Shown here piece after piece: positions 1-11,039 of a DNA stretch of 64,000 nucleotides. The notes under the pieces are model-generated. The model saw nothing but the letters and a program-made list of their open reading frames with translations, ran no database searches and had not been told where the DNA came from. A program made the translations under genes and the position numbers. How positions within the stretch are numbered: position 1 is the stretch's first letter; the number at the start of each line of letters is the position of its first letter. The stretch is taken from assembly GCF_950295315.1 (NCBI RefSeq), contig NC_080168.1:73388553-73452552 (forward strand), given 5' to 3'. Origin of the DNA: Erinaceus europaeus. Taxonomy: Eukaryota; Chordata; Mammalia; Eulipotyphla; Erinaceidae.

Positions 1-424
1 AATTCATTTTCAATTTATCCTCTGAGAATTTCACAGTGTATATGCCATTCATTTTCTTTCTAAACAGTCATACTGGTACACACACCAGTTAGCTTTTTCC
101 TTCTCTCTTTCTCCCTTCTTTCTTCTTCTTCTCTCTCCTTCCCTGCCTCTGCAGTTCTTTCTTTTTTTCTTCCTCCTTGGCTTCAGGGATTTTGTGACAG
201 TGTGCTATGTGCTGAAGACAGGCATGAAGTTGACTACACAGACAGAATCAGATCACCATCTCCCTTTCTTAGAAATGTAAATACTGTATCATTAGTATAT
301 GAATTGCTGAATATATAGTAATGCCACTGGTCTTCAGTGTTTAAGTTCTTAGAATTAATTTTGTTGCACAGCAAAACATTGCTTTGTTTTTCTACTGCCT
401 AAAGAGTCATCTGTTTGTTTTTAG
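1..424. other. Intron end, no gene seen
   Basis: This is the 3' part of the intron before the first visible exon. It holds a C/T-rich low-complexity stretch at about 93-175. A TTTTTAG acceptor with a pyrimidine-rich approach sits at 411-424. I see no repeat that I can name and no coding exon. Confidence 0.6.
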
Positions 425-527
425 GTACACACTGCCTGCAAAGATTCATACCATCCTGTGTGTCCACTTGGCCAATGTAAAGTGTCTATCATACCTCCAA
501 TTGCACTGAATAGCACTGACTCTGACG
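425..527 (+). CDS. DGKH: DGKH exon: end of second C1 domain
   Basis: This exon starts in phase 0 and encodes 34 residues plus one base. It begins [18 protein letters not shown], with the spaced Cys/His residues that close a C1 (phorbol-ester/DAG-type) zinc finger. The rest, ending in a Ser/Thr/Asp-rich segment, is the short link to the kinase domain. The acceptor is TTTTTAG and the donor is GACG|GTACGT. The rest of this C1 domain must lie in an exon upstream of the window. In type II DGKs the C1 pair is thought to help membrane localisation rather than catalysis. Confidence 0.88.
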
Positions 528-2151
528 GTACGTAGCAGTAGTGTAAGTATGTATATTCCTGGTATACTGAATGCTGACACGGCCATTTATTTTCCTAGCA
601 TAAATGGAGTTGTAATTACTTTTTTTCTAATTGGTGTTTATATAATAATGCTACTAAAATTGTTAAATAGTATGCATTTAATTTTTCAGAATATCATTTT
701 GGAATTAACCAGTAGGTCTGAGGCTTTTCAGACTTTATTACTAGCAGGTAAAATGAGATAATTATTCCTCACTAAAATGTGATCCATAAAGGTTAATTGT
801 TATATGGGATTTCTGCCTTCGTAATCAAAACTTTAAGTACTTTAAGTACGCTAGAAGAAGAAGTACTGACACTTGTTTTCCTTTGACACTTGTAATTCTA
901 TTCCAAGAGTTGATATTCTTCTTAAATCATTTACCTTTTCTAAAATCTTTTTTTTTTCTTTTCTAAAATCTTAATACAATTTAGATATAAGTACTGAGGA
1001 AACTTTTAATAATACCATCATGTTACCCTTGCTTGGGAATAACATACTAATAACTTAGGAAACTGTATCAAAGTTTTTTTTTTTTTACCGTATTCTATAT
1101 TAACATTTTGCTTTTTCATGCAAATTAAGTCAGTAAAATTTACAGGCACAAAGATTAAACCTCAAATGAAGTAATTTTTGTTTTGCATCACTAGGGCCTA
1201 TATAATTTCAGTGCTCCAAGCTGACTTTTTCTGAAGAGAGAGACAGATAGGTAGCATCACAGTGAGAGACCACAGCAGCAAAGCTTCCCTCAGTGCTGCA
1301 GTGGGAGCCCCTCAGATGGCCTGGGGGCTCCCACTTGGATGACGTGCTATGCTAGCTAAACTGTGGTGCCAATCCCAAAGCTTTTTTTTTTTTTTTTTAA
1401 CCTGTGGTGTTACAACTTACAGTAGTCAGAATTCATGCTGCACTCACCCACCAGTACCCTGAAATATGAAGGTCCTGTCATTTATTAAAATTCAAAAGAT
1501 ATTTTCAGACCATCCCAAGGAACATTTAACTATTTTCAAATACAGTATACAAGCATGAATTCTGACTGCTGTAAGTTGATGGACTATATAAGTTGGTGGT
1601 GTTAAGGAAGGCAGTAGATCTTAAATCATATGAGATGCTTTTACCTCTTAGGAATGATTTTTCTTTATGGAGCCTATTTACAAAAGTAAGCTCTTTTTGT
1701 TTGTTTGTTTTTTGTTTGTTTTTAATGCAGTAATGGGGAATGAAGCCAAGCATCAGGCATGTCCAATAGCATGAAGTGACGGCCTCCCCAACCCATTTTT
1801 TAATTTTTTGAGAGAATGATAGAGGATCGGCAAACAGAGAGCAGACACACGGCAGCTCCACTCCACCATCCATGGAACTCCCCATGTCATCCAGCCATGG
1901 TCTTCCAGGTAGTGCAGGGACTCAAACCCAGGGTCTCACATACACGAAGGCATAATCTGTACTAGGTGAACTATCTCTTGGCCTCTATAAAGATAATCTG
2001 TATTGCTAGTATATAAACAATAAACCTACTTCTGTTTTGTGGACTAAATTATGACTTACCGCTTTGTCATTTTTATGAACTTATCTTTGAATTTTTGTGA
2101 ACAGTTAGAAAATTGCTGTAGAGATTGATCTTGTATTTCTTTTCCCCATAG
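528..2151. other. Intron with two old SINE remnants
   Basis: This is the intron between the C1 exon and the first kinase exon. It holds minus-strand SINE remnants at about 1225-1380 (type D-like, with CACAGCAGCAAAGCTTCCCTC) and 1800-1982. There is also a poly-T tract at 1382-1398 and a TTTG-rich stretch near 1697-1722. The sequence at 528-1215 looks unique and AT-rich, with no gene seen. Confidence 0.5.
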
Positions 2152-2311
2152 GTTTCTGTCGAGCAACATTTTCATTCTGTGTTAGTCCCCTGCTGGTTTT
2201 TGTCAATTCTAAGAGTGGAGATAATCAGGGAGTGAAGTTCCTTCGTCGATTCAAACAGCTACTAAATCCAGCTCAGGTGTTTGATTTAATGAATGGAGGT
2301 CCTCACTTAGG
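2152..2311 (+). CDS. DGKH: DGKH exon: start of DAG kinase catalytic domain
   Basis: This exon has 160 bases. It completes a Gly codon and ends with two bases of the next Gly. It encodes the beginning of the DAGKc domain: [16 protein letters not shown] is the first beta strand and the Ser/Gly loop typical of lipid kinases. A basic helix follows ([17 protein letters not shown]). The acceptor is CCCCATAG and the donor is TTAGG|GTAATT. The near-complete match to remembered mammalian eta/delta sequence indicates strong constraint. The domain fold resembles the nucleotide-binding domain of sphingosine kinases and NAD kinases. Confidence 0.93.
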
Positions 2312-2438
2312 GTAATTGATTACTGATAAATTGCCTTTGAGTATAACACTTGAGAGTGGCTTTTTAGTTCATGAAAATTTGTAGATTTATCCAAACGTCT
2401 CTGTGCTGGCCTTCCCATTTCCCCCTTTTCTGATTTTA

Positions 2439-2932
2439 TGGGGGCCAGGTAGTGGCACACCTGGTTGAGCACAGGGTTCAAGCCCTGCGTCCCCACCTGC
2501 AGGGGGAAAGCTTTGTAAATGGTGAAGCATTGCTGCAGCCATCTCTCTGTCTTTCTCCCTGCCACCCCCTTCCCTCTTGATTTCTTGCTGTCTCTATCCA
2601 GTAAATAAGTTCCAGATAGTTAAGGAAATACTTTATTGCCTACACCAAACATTCCACACAAAAAACTCTAAAAATAATCAACTTGTGTAAATACAGAACT
2701 ACAAGATAACTTTAGAAAATTATTTTTGGGGCAGGGTGGTGGTGCAACTAGTAAAGCACTCATGTTAAAATGCACAAAGACCTGGGTCCCCAATCCCCAT
2801 CTGTAGGGCTGGGGGGGTTGGGGGAGGGAGAGCTTCTCAAGTGGTGAAGCAGTACTACATGTATCTCTCTTTCTCCCTGTCTTTCACTTCCCTATCAATT
2901 TCTCTGTCTCTTTCCAATAAATAAATAATCCT
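2439..2932 (+). repeat. Two type A SINEs in tandem
   Basis: There are copies at 2439-2612 and 2728-2932. Each opens with a tRNA-like head (GCCAGGTAGTGGCACACCTGG in the first) followed by a CCCAYCTGYAGG box, a C/T-rich body and a TCCARTAAATAA-type end. They belong to the older, shorter type A subfamily. I saw no clear duplications at their edges. Confidence 0.75.
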
Positions 2933-3763
2933 TTGTGTGTAAAGTTAGTGTTAATTTATGTGTAATACAAGCAATAAATTATTTAGTCAGAGCAGAGATG
3001 CTATTGTAAGTCTTGATCAGTTTCTTAAAGGATTTGGAACTCAGTTCATGCAAATGACAGAAATCCTCTTGACTGTTTCAGCTTTCTGAAATAGCCATAA
3101 TTTATACTGAAAAAAACTTAGCCAATTATTATTTTCAGTGAGAAAATTCTGCTTGAGGCACTTCTAGGATTTTTTTTTTTTTTACTCTCTATATGTATTT
3201 TTGCTCAAAGAGGTGATAATTCTGCCATTTGAATCAGGGCCCTGCAACCATTCTGATTTACTTTTGCCGAGTCAACTTTCCTTCTGAGTCCCAAGGTCTG
3301 AACACACAGAATGCCACCACTGACTGGTATTTTGGAGACCTACCACTTTGTGTTTTTTAATCTGACACTTTTTCACTTTCTCTTTTTCTTTCCAGCCTGT
3401 CTTTGTGCATCTTTCATTTTTGTCCTTTAGGGGCCCTTGTTCTTATCCCCATTGCCCTTTTCTTGCTAAGTCTCAAGTCCTTTAGCTTACATGGGTGGCT
3501 GGCTGGGCCCACCTCATTCCTTCCCTGCATAGCCACTCCTTCAAGCCCTGGTTTGAGTCCTAGTGTTTCCTCTTTCCCCAGCATATCCCTTCCACTGCTG
3601 CTGCTTTGTTTTGTCTTGCCTTTTTTTTTTTTTTTTAGCACATCTGCTTTATCCTCTTGCATACTTCCAGTATCTCACATTCTTGAAATTCATTTTCCTA
3701 TTCATCCCTGAAGATTGCAGAGAACTCCCCTGTATGAAGCATATTTTTAATTTTTTAAAAATT

Positions 3764-4051
3764 TACTTACTTATTTTATTGCCACTAGGGTTATTGCTGG
3801 GGTTCAGTGCCAGCAATATGAATCCATGACTCCTGGTGGCCATTTTTTTTCCATTTCCCCCCCTCTGTTTTACTCCATAGGACTGAGATAATTTGAGGGT
3901 GGAGGAGAAGATAGAGAGGAAGAGAGACACCTGTAAACCTACTTCACCACTTGTAAAGCATCCCTTCTGCAGGTGGGGAGCAGGGGCTCATACCTGGGTC
4001 CTTGTGAATTGCAATGTATGTGCTCAACTGGATGTGCCACCACCCAGCCTA
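3764..4051 (-). repeat. Type A SINE, old copy
   Basis: Read on the minus strand this is a diverged type A copy. On the plus strand it shows GGGTTATTGCTGGGGTTCAGTGCC near 3789, an A/G-rich middle, GCAGGTGGGGAGCAGGGGCT at 3970 and CACCACCCAGCC at its end. Confidence 0.75.
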
Positions 4052-4542
4052 GTACATTTTTAGACTTAACACAGTTCTCAAGATGGACAAGTATATGCAG
4101 AAGATGGAGTGTGTCGATAGTTGAGGTAAAAAAAAAAAGACAGAAAAGGACTGAGACAAGAGTAAGAGGATCAGTGAAGGCCACTGAGAGTACTAAAAGG
4201 AGGAAGACTGTAAAGATAACGGTAACTTACCCTTGTCTTAAAAAGAAAACACTCACCACCATCTCTCACCTTCCTTTTTCTTCCTGGGTTCTGCTGGTTT
4301 GTGTTGTTAATTTGTGCTCTCCCTTCTCATTCCTTTTCTTCCTGATTCTTTCTCCATTTCTGTTTGAGAAATCGTTTTCCTTATTATGATTCAGACCTAT
4401 TCCTGAGTTAAAAAACTGAACTGAAGTTGGTTACTAATACCATGCCTTGTAGTTAACCTGAACATGTATACCAGTGTATACAGAATAACATAGAATGGGG
4501 GGGATATGATCTGAATCTCAAACAAATACTTCTTATTTGCAG

Positions 4543-4651
4543 TTTAAGACTTTTCCAGAAGTTTGACAATTTCCGGATTCTTGTTTGTGGAGGAGACGGA
4601 AGTGTAGGCTGGGTGTTGTCAGAGATTGATAAGCTCAACTTGAATAAACAG
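4543..4651 (+). CDS. DGKH: DGKH exon: ATP-binding GGDG loop
   Basis: This exon has 109 bases. It completes the Gly codon and ends exactly on a Gln codon (phase 0). It carries the signature [19 protein letters not shown], in which the GGDG turn binds nucleotide; mutation of the second glycine of this motif is the usual way kinase activity is lost in DGKs. All key glycines and the Asp are intact, so the domain should be active. The acceptor is TTTGCAG. The donor is CAG|GCAAGT, a GC donor with an otherwise perfect consensus. Confidence 0.94.
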
Positions 4652-4777
4652 GCAAGTGCAGATTCCATTGCTTGCTGGTCATTCCAGTGCTTACTCACCT
4701 GCTGGCCAGAGAAATGCTGACATGCAGCCACCTGTTTTTCAACATGTCTGCCTTGTCCCTGTGGTGCTCTCTTTCAG
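4652..4777 (+). other. DGKH: 126-bp GC-AG intron
   Basis: This very short intron starts GCAAGTGCAG and ends TCTCTTTCAG. Joining the flanking exons gives [16 protein letters not shown] in frame. Moving the junction to use a GT would break the frame or the conserved protein, so GC-AG is the supported reading. No repeat is inserted in it. Confidence 0.85.
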
Positions 4778-4917
4778 TGTCAGCTGGGAGTCTTGCCTTT
4801 GGGGACAGGGAATGACCTTGCTCGGGTTCTTGGCTGGGGAGGCTCCTATGATGACGACACGCAACTTCCTCAGATATTAGAAAAGCTGGAACGGGCCAGT
4901 ACCAAAATGTTGGACAG
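4778..4917 (+). CDS. DGKH: DGKH exon: catalytic [10 protein letters not shown] motif
   Basis: This exon has 140 bases, starts in phase 0 and leaves two bases of an Arg codon. It encodes [20 protein letters not shown], the second hallmark of DAG kinases, which lines the active site together with the GGDG loop of the preceding exon. A charged helix follows ([12 protein letters not shown]). No catalytic residue is altered. The donor is GACAG|GTAAAA, followed by a long A-run that may shift in alignments. Confidence 0.94.
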
Positions 4918-4984
4918 GTAAAAAAAAAAAAAAGTTGTCTTCCAACACTAGATTGAAAATAGCTCACGAGATCGGTTCTTGTCC

Positions 4985-5070
4985 TTGTGCATATTTTATT
5001 GTCCCATGATGTCTAAAACAGAGCCTGGCAGAATGGCTACTTTTTTTTTTTTTGAGTGAATGAAGGAATT
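4985..5070 (+). repeat. Possible L2 3' end remnant
   Basis: The words ACAGAGCCTGGCAGAATGG and GAGTGAATGAAGGAA, split by a T-run, resemble the AGTGCCTGGCACATAGTAGG...GAATGAATGAA end of mammalian L2. The copy is short and old. Confidence 0.35.
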
Positions 5071-5089
5071 ATAGTAACAGTAACAAAAT

Positions 5090-5224
5090 AAGCAGCCCCC
5101 AAAGGTGGCATAGAGGACAAAGCACTGGACTCTTGAGCATGAGTTCCCAAGTTTAATCCCTGGCATGCCAGAGAGATGCTTTGGTTCTTTTTCCACTCTT
5201 CCTCATTAATAAATCAATAAAATA
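5090..5224 (+). repeat. Type C SINE
   Basis: The sequence GGTGGCATAGAGGACAAAGC, GGACTCTTGAGCATGAGTTC and CCAGAGAGATGCTTTGGTTC followed by ATTAATAAATCAATAAAAT matches the type C pattern seen more fully at 51205-51355. The head looks tRNA-derived. Confidence 0.6.
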
Positions 5225-5446
5225 TATATTTTTAGAGTGACTAAGTAAGCAGCACTTAGTTCCTGCTGGTCCTCCTTTAGTACACCATAGGGTATACTAT
5301 TTAAGTTTTCTTTTCAAGCCCTTATTCTGTATCCTTTTCCTTCCAGTAACTAAATACATTTCTTCCCTTTGTGGAGCTTGGAGTCAATGTTTTTCTTACT
5401 TTTGCTAGGTCGAGCTCACTGTCTGTCTTTAGCAGGTGCCATTTCT

Positions 5447-5686
5447 TTTTGTTGTTGTTGTTGTAGTTATTATTGATGTTGTTGTTGGATAGGACAGAGA
5501 GAAATGGAGAGAGGAGGGGAAGACAGAGAGGGGGGAGAGAAAGATAGACACCTGCAGACCTGCTTCAGCACTTGTAAAGCGGCTCCCCTGCAGGTGGGGA
5601 GCCGGGGACTTGAACCGGAATCCTTACACTGGTCCTTGTGCTTTGCGCCACCTGCGCTTAACCCACTGCACTACCACCTGACTCTC
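5447..5686 (-). repeat. Type A SINE with target duplication
   Basis: This is a minus-strand copy. On the plus strand it reads TTGTTGTTG, GGATAGGACAGAGAGAAATGG, GCAGGTGGGGAGCCGGGG and ends CACCTGACTCTC. It is flanked by AGCAGGTGCCATTTCT (5431-5446) and AGTAGGTGCCATTTCT (5687-5702), a 16-bp duplication with one mismatch, which fixes the boundaries. Confidence 0.9.
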
Positions 5687-5786
5687 AGTAGGTGCCATTT
5701 CTAAATATATATTCCTTACTAAAATAAATAAATAAATAAATAAAACCTGAGAAAACTCTTAAACCATTATTTTAAAAATAGAAGAC

Positions 5787-6066
5787 TGGGCTGGGTAGTG
5801 GCATAGCCAGTTAAATGCACATAGTATTTTGCTCAAGGATGCACATAGGACCCAGGTTGAATTCCCCCCCCCACACACACCAGCAGTAGAGACGCTTCAG
5901 AAGCAGTGAAGCAGGTGTGCGGGTGTCTCTCTTTCTCTTTCCCTCTCTATCACACCCTCTTCTCCTTCTGTCCTATGGGATAAAATGAAAGAAAAAGGAA
6001 AAATGGCTGCCAGGATTTGTAGTGCCGGCCCCGAGCCCCAGTGATAACCCTGGGGGGGGGGGGAGG
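5787..6066 (+). repeat. Type A SINE with long 3' body
   Basis: It has a GGCTGGGTAGTGGCATAGCC head, a C/T-rich body and the 3' extension seen in longer copies (GGCTGCCAGGATTTGTAGTG, GAGCCCCAGTGATAACCCTGG). It ends in a G-run. The ACACACACC inside the head region is a small expansion. Confidence 0.75.
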
Positions 6067-7364
6067 GAAGACTATTGCTAATCATTATGTTTAATGGCTA
6101 TTGAGATTAGAAAATTTAATGAGATAATGAGGGAAACTTTTGATGAGGATAATAGGTATAGCTCCATCATTTGGTGGTTTCATTAAAATTCAGAATAAGA
6201 ATTAAGCTTTAGCTTTTTTTTTTTTAAGGATATCTTTTTTATATTATACAAATAAACTAAGCCAACAACGAACTAGATACTAAAGAAGATAATCTTCCCC
6301 CTGGGATAAGGACATTTTAGGAAGACAATTCTATTCATATGTGGCGCTATCATTTTGTTAATGGTATCCTTGATCCCATCTAATTGCTTTCTCTCTAGAT
6401 TCTCCCCATAGTAAAATAAATTTAAAAAATGAATAAATAAATAATCACACCTTGAGCATCCTGAGTAGTTACGGTGTTTAGATTATGGTATAGGGAGCAG
6501 CAGGACTCAGTGCAGTCATACCTTCCCCCTTCATAAATAGAAATGTCCAGACGTCATTAAGAAATTGAGCTAGCATAAATCAAAACAACCTTGATAGAAT
6601 TAGCCATCTGTGGAATTCTTCCTGGAAATAAAATCTCATCAGGGAGCCACCAATCTAAAATCTAATTATTCTAAGATAACCTCATTTATTGTAACCTTGA
6701 CTGTCATAAGGTAAGGTAATGGCTAATTCTTTTGCTAGTAGAATAATTTTAAAAAGAGCACTGGGCTTCAGGGCCTTTGTTTATGTTTATTCAAAGTTAC
6801 CCATAAGAGGGCTTCTCTGGTTATTTAGGTACATAAAGTGTGTTCAGTCTTGAAAAAAAGAGCCTGGAGGTGATTTCCCAGAAAATGATCCAATTTTGTG
6901 CTTTCTAAAAATAACCCTTTGTTGCAAATATAAATGCCATGCTCCTAGGAAATGCCTGAGACATTTCCTCTAGCTTGGGTGTGTGCTTTCCCCCTGTGTG
7001 TTATAAAAATTAAGTTGTCTAGGTGGTTAGCAGAGAAACAGTGCTCTATGGTGCAGAGTCCTTGACACAGACCCAAAATAGCCACAACAAAAAAAATCAT
7101 GCACGCAGGCAGAAAGCACAGGGAATCTTAAGAATTTTAAGTCATAGAACCATTATTGAAATTATTTTGTTCCTGTGTGTCTTTACTGTTTATAAGAAAC
7201 CAGGTGAAGTAAAAAATCACAGTTTAATTATGCTCTGTGTGTGTGCACATGTGTGAGTACATACATACATGCATATACACCTACAGATTCCTCACAACAG
7301 CACAGTGAAACAACTGAGAAAAACGTTTTTACTCTTATTTTACCAAGATAGAAATTGAGAGTTA
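6067..7364. other. Intronic sequence, no feature recognised
   Basis: This is AT-rich, apparently unique sequence. The only notable items are a T-run near 6213 and ACATACATACATGC-type sequence at 7258-7280. I see no exon with splice sites and no repeat family that I can name. Confidence 0.4.
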
Positions 7365-7673
7365 CGGGAGTCGGGTGGTAGCGCAGCAGGTTAAGCGCAG
7401 GTGGTGCAAAGCACAAGGACCAGTGTAAGAATCTGAGTTCGAGCCCCTGGCTCCCCACCTGCAGGGAAGTCACTTCACAGGTGGTGAAGCAGGTCTGCAG
7501 GTGTCTATCTTTCTCTCCATCTCTCTGTCTTCCCCTCCTCTCTCCATTTCTCTCTGTCCTATCCAATAACAACGACATCAGTAATAACTACAATAATAAA
7601 ACAAGGGCAACAAAAAGGAATAAATAAATAAATATCTAAAAAAATTCCAAAATAGATATTTTTAAAAAAAGAA
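7365..7673 (+). repeat. Type A SINE with 15-bp target duplication
   Basis: This is a full-length plus copy. Its head is GGGAGTCGGGTGGTAGCGCAG, followed by a CCCACCTGCAGG box, ATCCAATAACAACGACATCA and an AAATA-rich tail. The perfect duplication AGAAATTGAGAGTTA flanks it at 7350-7364 and 7674-7688. Confidence 0.93.
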
Positions 7674-7767
7674 AGAAATTGAGAGTTATACAGACAGCAT
7701 GAATAAGAATGACTGGTACTTTTTTGTTTGCTTGGCACTCCTAGTTGTTTAGCCTTGTACTCATCTC

Positions 7768-7850
7768 TGTATGGGCTGGGGAGACAGCATAGTGATTCTG
7801 TAAAAGAGATTCTGTAACAGAGTGTCTAAGTTCAGTTCAGTTTGGCTACT
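7768..7850 (+). repeat. Type B SINE fragment
   Basis: GGGCTGGGGAGACAGCATAGTGATTCTG matches the type B head. The copy is truncated after a diverged B box. Confidence 0.55.
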
Positions 7851-8202
7851 AGCTGTATGCATCTCTTGCTATCATTGAGCTGCCACTTCATTCTCTTTCT
7901 TTTACGCCAGCTGCTTCCTCTTCAAAGAGAAGGTAGGGCATTAATGATGCAAGGAATACAAGACTTTGGGTGTAATTCTTTCCTGTTTCTTTCTTCTTTT
8001 TTTTTTTTTGTCCTCTTTTTTTTTATTTATAAAATGGAGATATTTCCATTTCTTAAATGAGCCTTTTAACCAGAGGATGATTTCCAGTAGGAAGGAACTT
8101 CTAGTTTCCCATTGTGATTTTCCTGATCTGTATCATTACAGTGTTTTATTTTTTAATGTTTTTTTTTCTTTTAAATATATATCAAGGGAAAAAAAACCCC
8201 AA

Positions 8203-8846
8203 ATTGTATTTATTTATTTATTTGATAGAGATAGAGAGAAAATGAAAGGGAAGGGAGGAGACAGAAGAAGAGAGGCAGAGAGACATCTGCAGCACTTCTT
8301 CACTGCTCATGAAGCTTTTCTCCTGCAGGTGGGGACCATAGGTTTGAAGCTGTGTCCTTTTATATTGTAACTTGTGTGCTCTACCAAGCGCACCACTGCC
8401 TAGTTCCTACAAAGTATTCATTGTTTTGTTGCTCATGTTTATATCTGCTTTCTTCAGTAGAATATAAGCTTCATCAGGGGAAGTGTCATCTACCCCGTTT
8501 TTTCCAGATCCTGGCATAAATTGCTACTGCGTTGATAGATGAATGACTTTTTATGCTCAAATGTGTATCTTTAAAATATTACTTTTTATTGCCACCTGGG
8601 TTATTGCTGGAGCTCAGTGTCTGCACAATGAATCCATTCCGGGCGGCCTTCTTCCCCCCTCCCTTTTATTTGATAGGACATAGGTAAATTGAGAGGGGTG
8701 ACAGAGATATAAATAGTGACACTTGCATAACAGCTTCAATCCTCATGAAGCTTCCCCCCTGCAAATTGGGCCTGCGGACTTAAACCTGGGTCCTTGATCC
8801 ATGATAACATTTGCACTCAAGTAGGTGCAGTACCATCTGGTTCCCA
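8203..8846 (-). repeat. Two type A SINEs around an L2 remnant
   Basis: Minus-strand type A copies lie at 8203-8407 and 8579-8846; the second shows GGGTTATTGCTGGAGCTCAG at its 3' end. Between them, about 8460-8545, ATAAGCTTCATCAGGGGAAG...GATAGATGAATGAC looks like the 3' end of an L2 element on the plus strand. Confidence 0.65.
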
Positions 8847-9375
8847 ATATGTATATTTCATTAAAATATTTTCATGTCAAGAGTTGAGTTACAAGAACCT
8901 ATTCATAGTACATATTTTAACACATAATATGAATTTCTTGGCATATTTTATGGAATTAGATTTTTATGTAAGAGTTATTGTATAAAATATAAGTCTGGAT
9001 AGTACTTTAGACTGTTTAAATATTGATGCTAATCTTGGGATTTTCCTCTAGGTTCTGGCTTGAGCTATGATATGCTTTTCTTAAAATTCATGTCTGACGG
9101 TACTGCTTTTATTATGCCTCGTGTCTCTGCAAAATCTCCATTTCACATTTTATTACTGACACTGGTAATATCCCCACCCAAATGTTCTTCCCAGATTTTG
9201 ATACTATTTTGGACAAAAGATTGGATTTATTGGAGTTGATTGCTTTTCTCTAAAATCAAATGATTGAATGTTTGATTTGAAATTTATATTTGTAGCTAAC
9301 TGAAATAAATGTACTTATTAAGTATTATTTCCTTTATGTTTCCCTCCAAACTCTGTGCTTGCTTGCATTCTTTAG

Positions 9376-9600
9376 GAAGTGGGGGATGTTTAAGTGGGTA
9401 GAGCACATGCCTTCCATGCATGAGGCCCCTGGGTCCCATTCCTGGCAACATGTGAGAGCAGCAGACAAAAATAGGTGAAACTCCATGACTGATGGAGTGG
9501 TACTTTGGTTATCTCTTTCTTACAAAAGTTGACTTGAGGAGGTGGCTCTGTGGTAGAACACGTGCATGAAGCCCTGGGTTTGATTTCTCCCACTCCATTA
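9376..9600 (+). repeat. Two short tRNA-like SINE fragments
   Basis: 9376-9480 has AGTGGGTAGAGCACATGCCTTCCATGCATGAGG with a GGGTCCCATTCC box. 9526-9600 has GGTGGCTCTGTGGTAGAACACGTGC followed by a TTTGATT box. Both are tRNA-like heads of old SINEs and not intact tRNA genes. Confidence 0.5.
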
Positions 9601-10078
9601 AAAAAAGGAAATGACTAGTTAATTCTCATTTTACATGTGAGAATTGTAAATTAACCTAGTCTGACTTGGCAAGGCTGGTTGTTACATGGTGAATGATTTG
9701 CTTTTTCATAGGTAGTACAGTTTAGTCTATGACACTGTTTTACAATGTTAGTTTAGAATCCAGTGATTTGTATGATCTAGTTAGTAAATTGCACGAGGCA
9801 TTATTTTAGAAAATGAACTAGGCAAGTCTGAATACTTTGCACTTAGTAAATTTGTCAACCTATGTGCAATTCTTATTGCGAGTCATGACCTTAAAAAGTT
9901 TAGAAGTCACTAATCAGAGAAGTGGTAAGATGTGGAAAGCATTTAATGAGATCACCAAAAATTCCACCCTCTCCTCATGTTTTGGTTGTTGTAGATATAG
10001 TAAATCATACTTGAAGAGTAGAGATGCATATATGTGAATGTGAGGTGAGAATAAAACAAAAAATCTTTCTTCCTTCAG
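9601..10078. other. Unique intronic sequence before exon
   Basis: I recognise no repeat or gene here. The stretch ends in the acceptor TTTCTTCCTTCAG used by the next exon. Confidence 0.4.
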
Positions 10079-10163
10079 ATGGAGTATAATGACCTATGAA
10101 CTCAAATTGCCACCCAAGACATCTCTACTTGCAGAACCTCCAGAAGCAACTGAGGAATTTTAT
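10079..10163 (+). CDS. DGKH: DGKH exon: end of catalytic domain
   Basis: This exon has 85 bases. It completes the Arg codon and encodes [18 protein letters not shown] plus an acidic proline-rich tail ending EEFY, in phase 0. WSI and the following beta strand close the DAGKc domain. The later residues begin the insert that separates the two halves of the catalytic region in type II DGKs. The acceptor is CTTCCTTCAG and the donor is TAT|GTAAGA. The segment after LPPK is less conserved than the core, consistent with a linker. Confidence 0.92.
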
Positions 10164-10200
10164 GTAAGACTTTAACCCTCTACCTACTTAACATTTTTAA

Positions 10201-10288
10201 ATGGACCACTCCCTCGGTGGCCGTTTTTTCCCTTTCTATTTTATTTGATAGAAAAGAGAGAAATTGAGGGCAGAGGAGAGATAGAGTT
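10201..10288 (-). repeat. Type A SINE fragment
   Basis: CCACTCCCTCGGTGGCCG, a TTTGATAGAAAAGAGAGAAATTG core and an A/G-rich end mark a truncated minus copy starting 38 bp after the exon. Confidence 0.6.
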
Positions 10289-10675
10289 TTGTTTGTCTGT
10301 TCTGTTGAAGGTACATCAGCGCAGGTTTCCAGGTTAAGCTTGCTAGTCAAGGTAAAACAAAGAAAGAAATGTTACTTCATTTGATCTCTGCTACAGACCT
10401 TGTTAAGTACCGTTTTCAGACATTTTGAAAGATTCAGCATCCTGATTAAACCTCAACACACTGGGGATTTAAAGCAGAATCTAATTTTTGAAGGATTATT
10501 TTGACTCATTAAGATCATTTGATCTATGACAGCTTATTTTTCCATTTAGGAAAATCTGTCTGTTTTATAGTTGAAATCTTTGTTTTGTTGTGGAGAAAAT
10601 TATGATCATGTCAAAAGCAAGGAGAATGATACTTAATCAGAGACATGGGGCTGTTTTTTGAAAGAAGCTGGGTTG

Positions 10676-10945
10676 TTTTTTTTTTTTTTTTTTGTCACTA
10701 AGGTTATCACTGGGGCTCTGTGCCGGCACTGAGAATCCACCATTCCTGGCTGCCATTTTTTCCTTTCTATTTTATTTTGATAGGACAGAGAGAAATTGAG
10801 AGGGGGAGGAGATAGATAGATAGATAGATAGAGAGAGATAGACATCTGTAGATCTGCTCAGTGCTGATGAAGGTGGGGAGCAGGGGCTTGAACTTGGGTC
10901 CTTGCACATGGTAATGTGTGCACTTAACTGGGTGTGTACAAAGCT
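10676..10945 (-). repeat. Type A SINE with GATA expansion
   Basis: This minus copy has a T17 tail side at 10676-10693, GGTTATCACTGGGGCTCTGTGC and GGTGGGGAGCAGGGGCTTGA. Its purine body contains (GATA)5 at 10811-10830. Confidence 0.8.
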
Positions 10946-11039
10946 TTGTACCACTGGAGGTACAAAGCTAATCATATTTTGACATTTTTCTTGATAAAAA
11001 GATAGTGGAAACTGCTATAAAATATATGAAAAATAAATA

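Larger units (their letters stand above)
2312..4542. other. Intron with three SINE copies
   Basis: This intron contains type A SINEs at about 2439-2612 (+), 2728-2932 (+) and 3764-4051 (-). The stretch at 2940-3760 is C/T-rich and otherwise unassigned. Open frames over 3403-3829 arise from pyrimidine-rich sequence and have no domain that I recognise. Confidence 0.55.

Noticed and set aside
3403..3829. Overlapping open frames rich in Phe, Leu and Ser
   Set aside because: They come from pyrimidine-rich intron sequence with no conserved motif or splice support.
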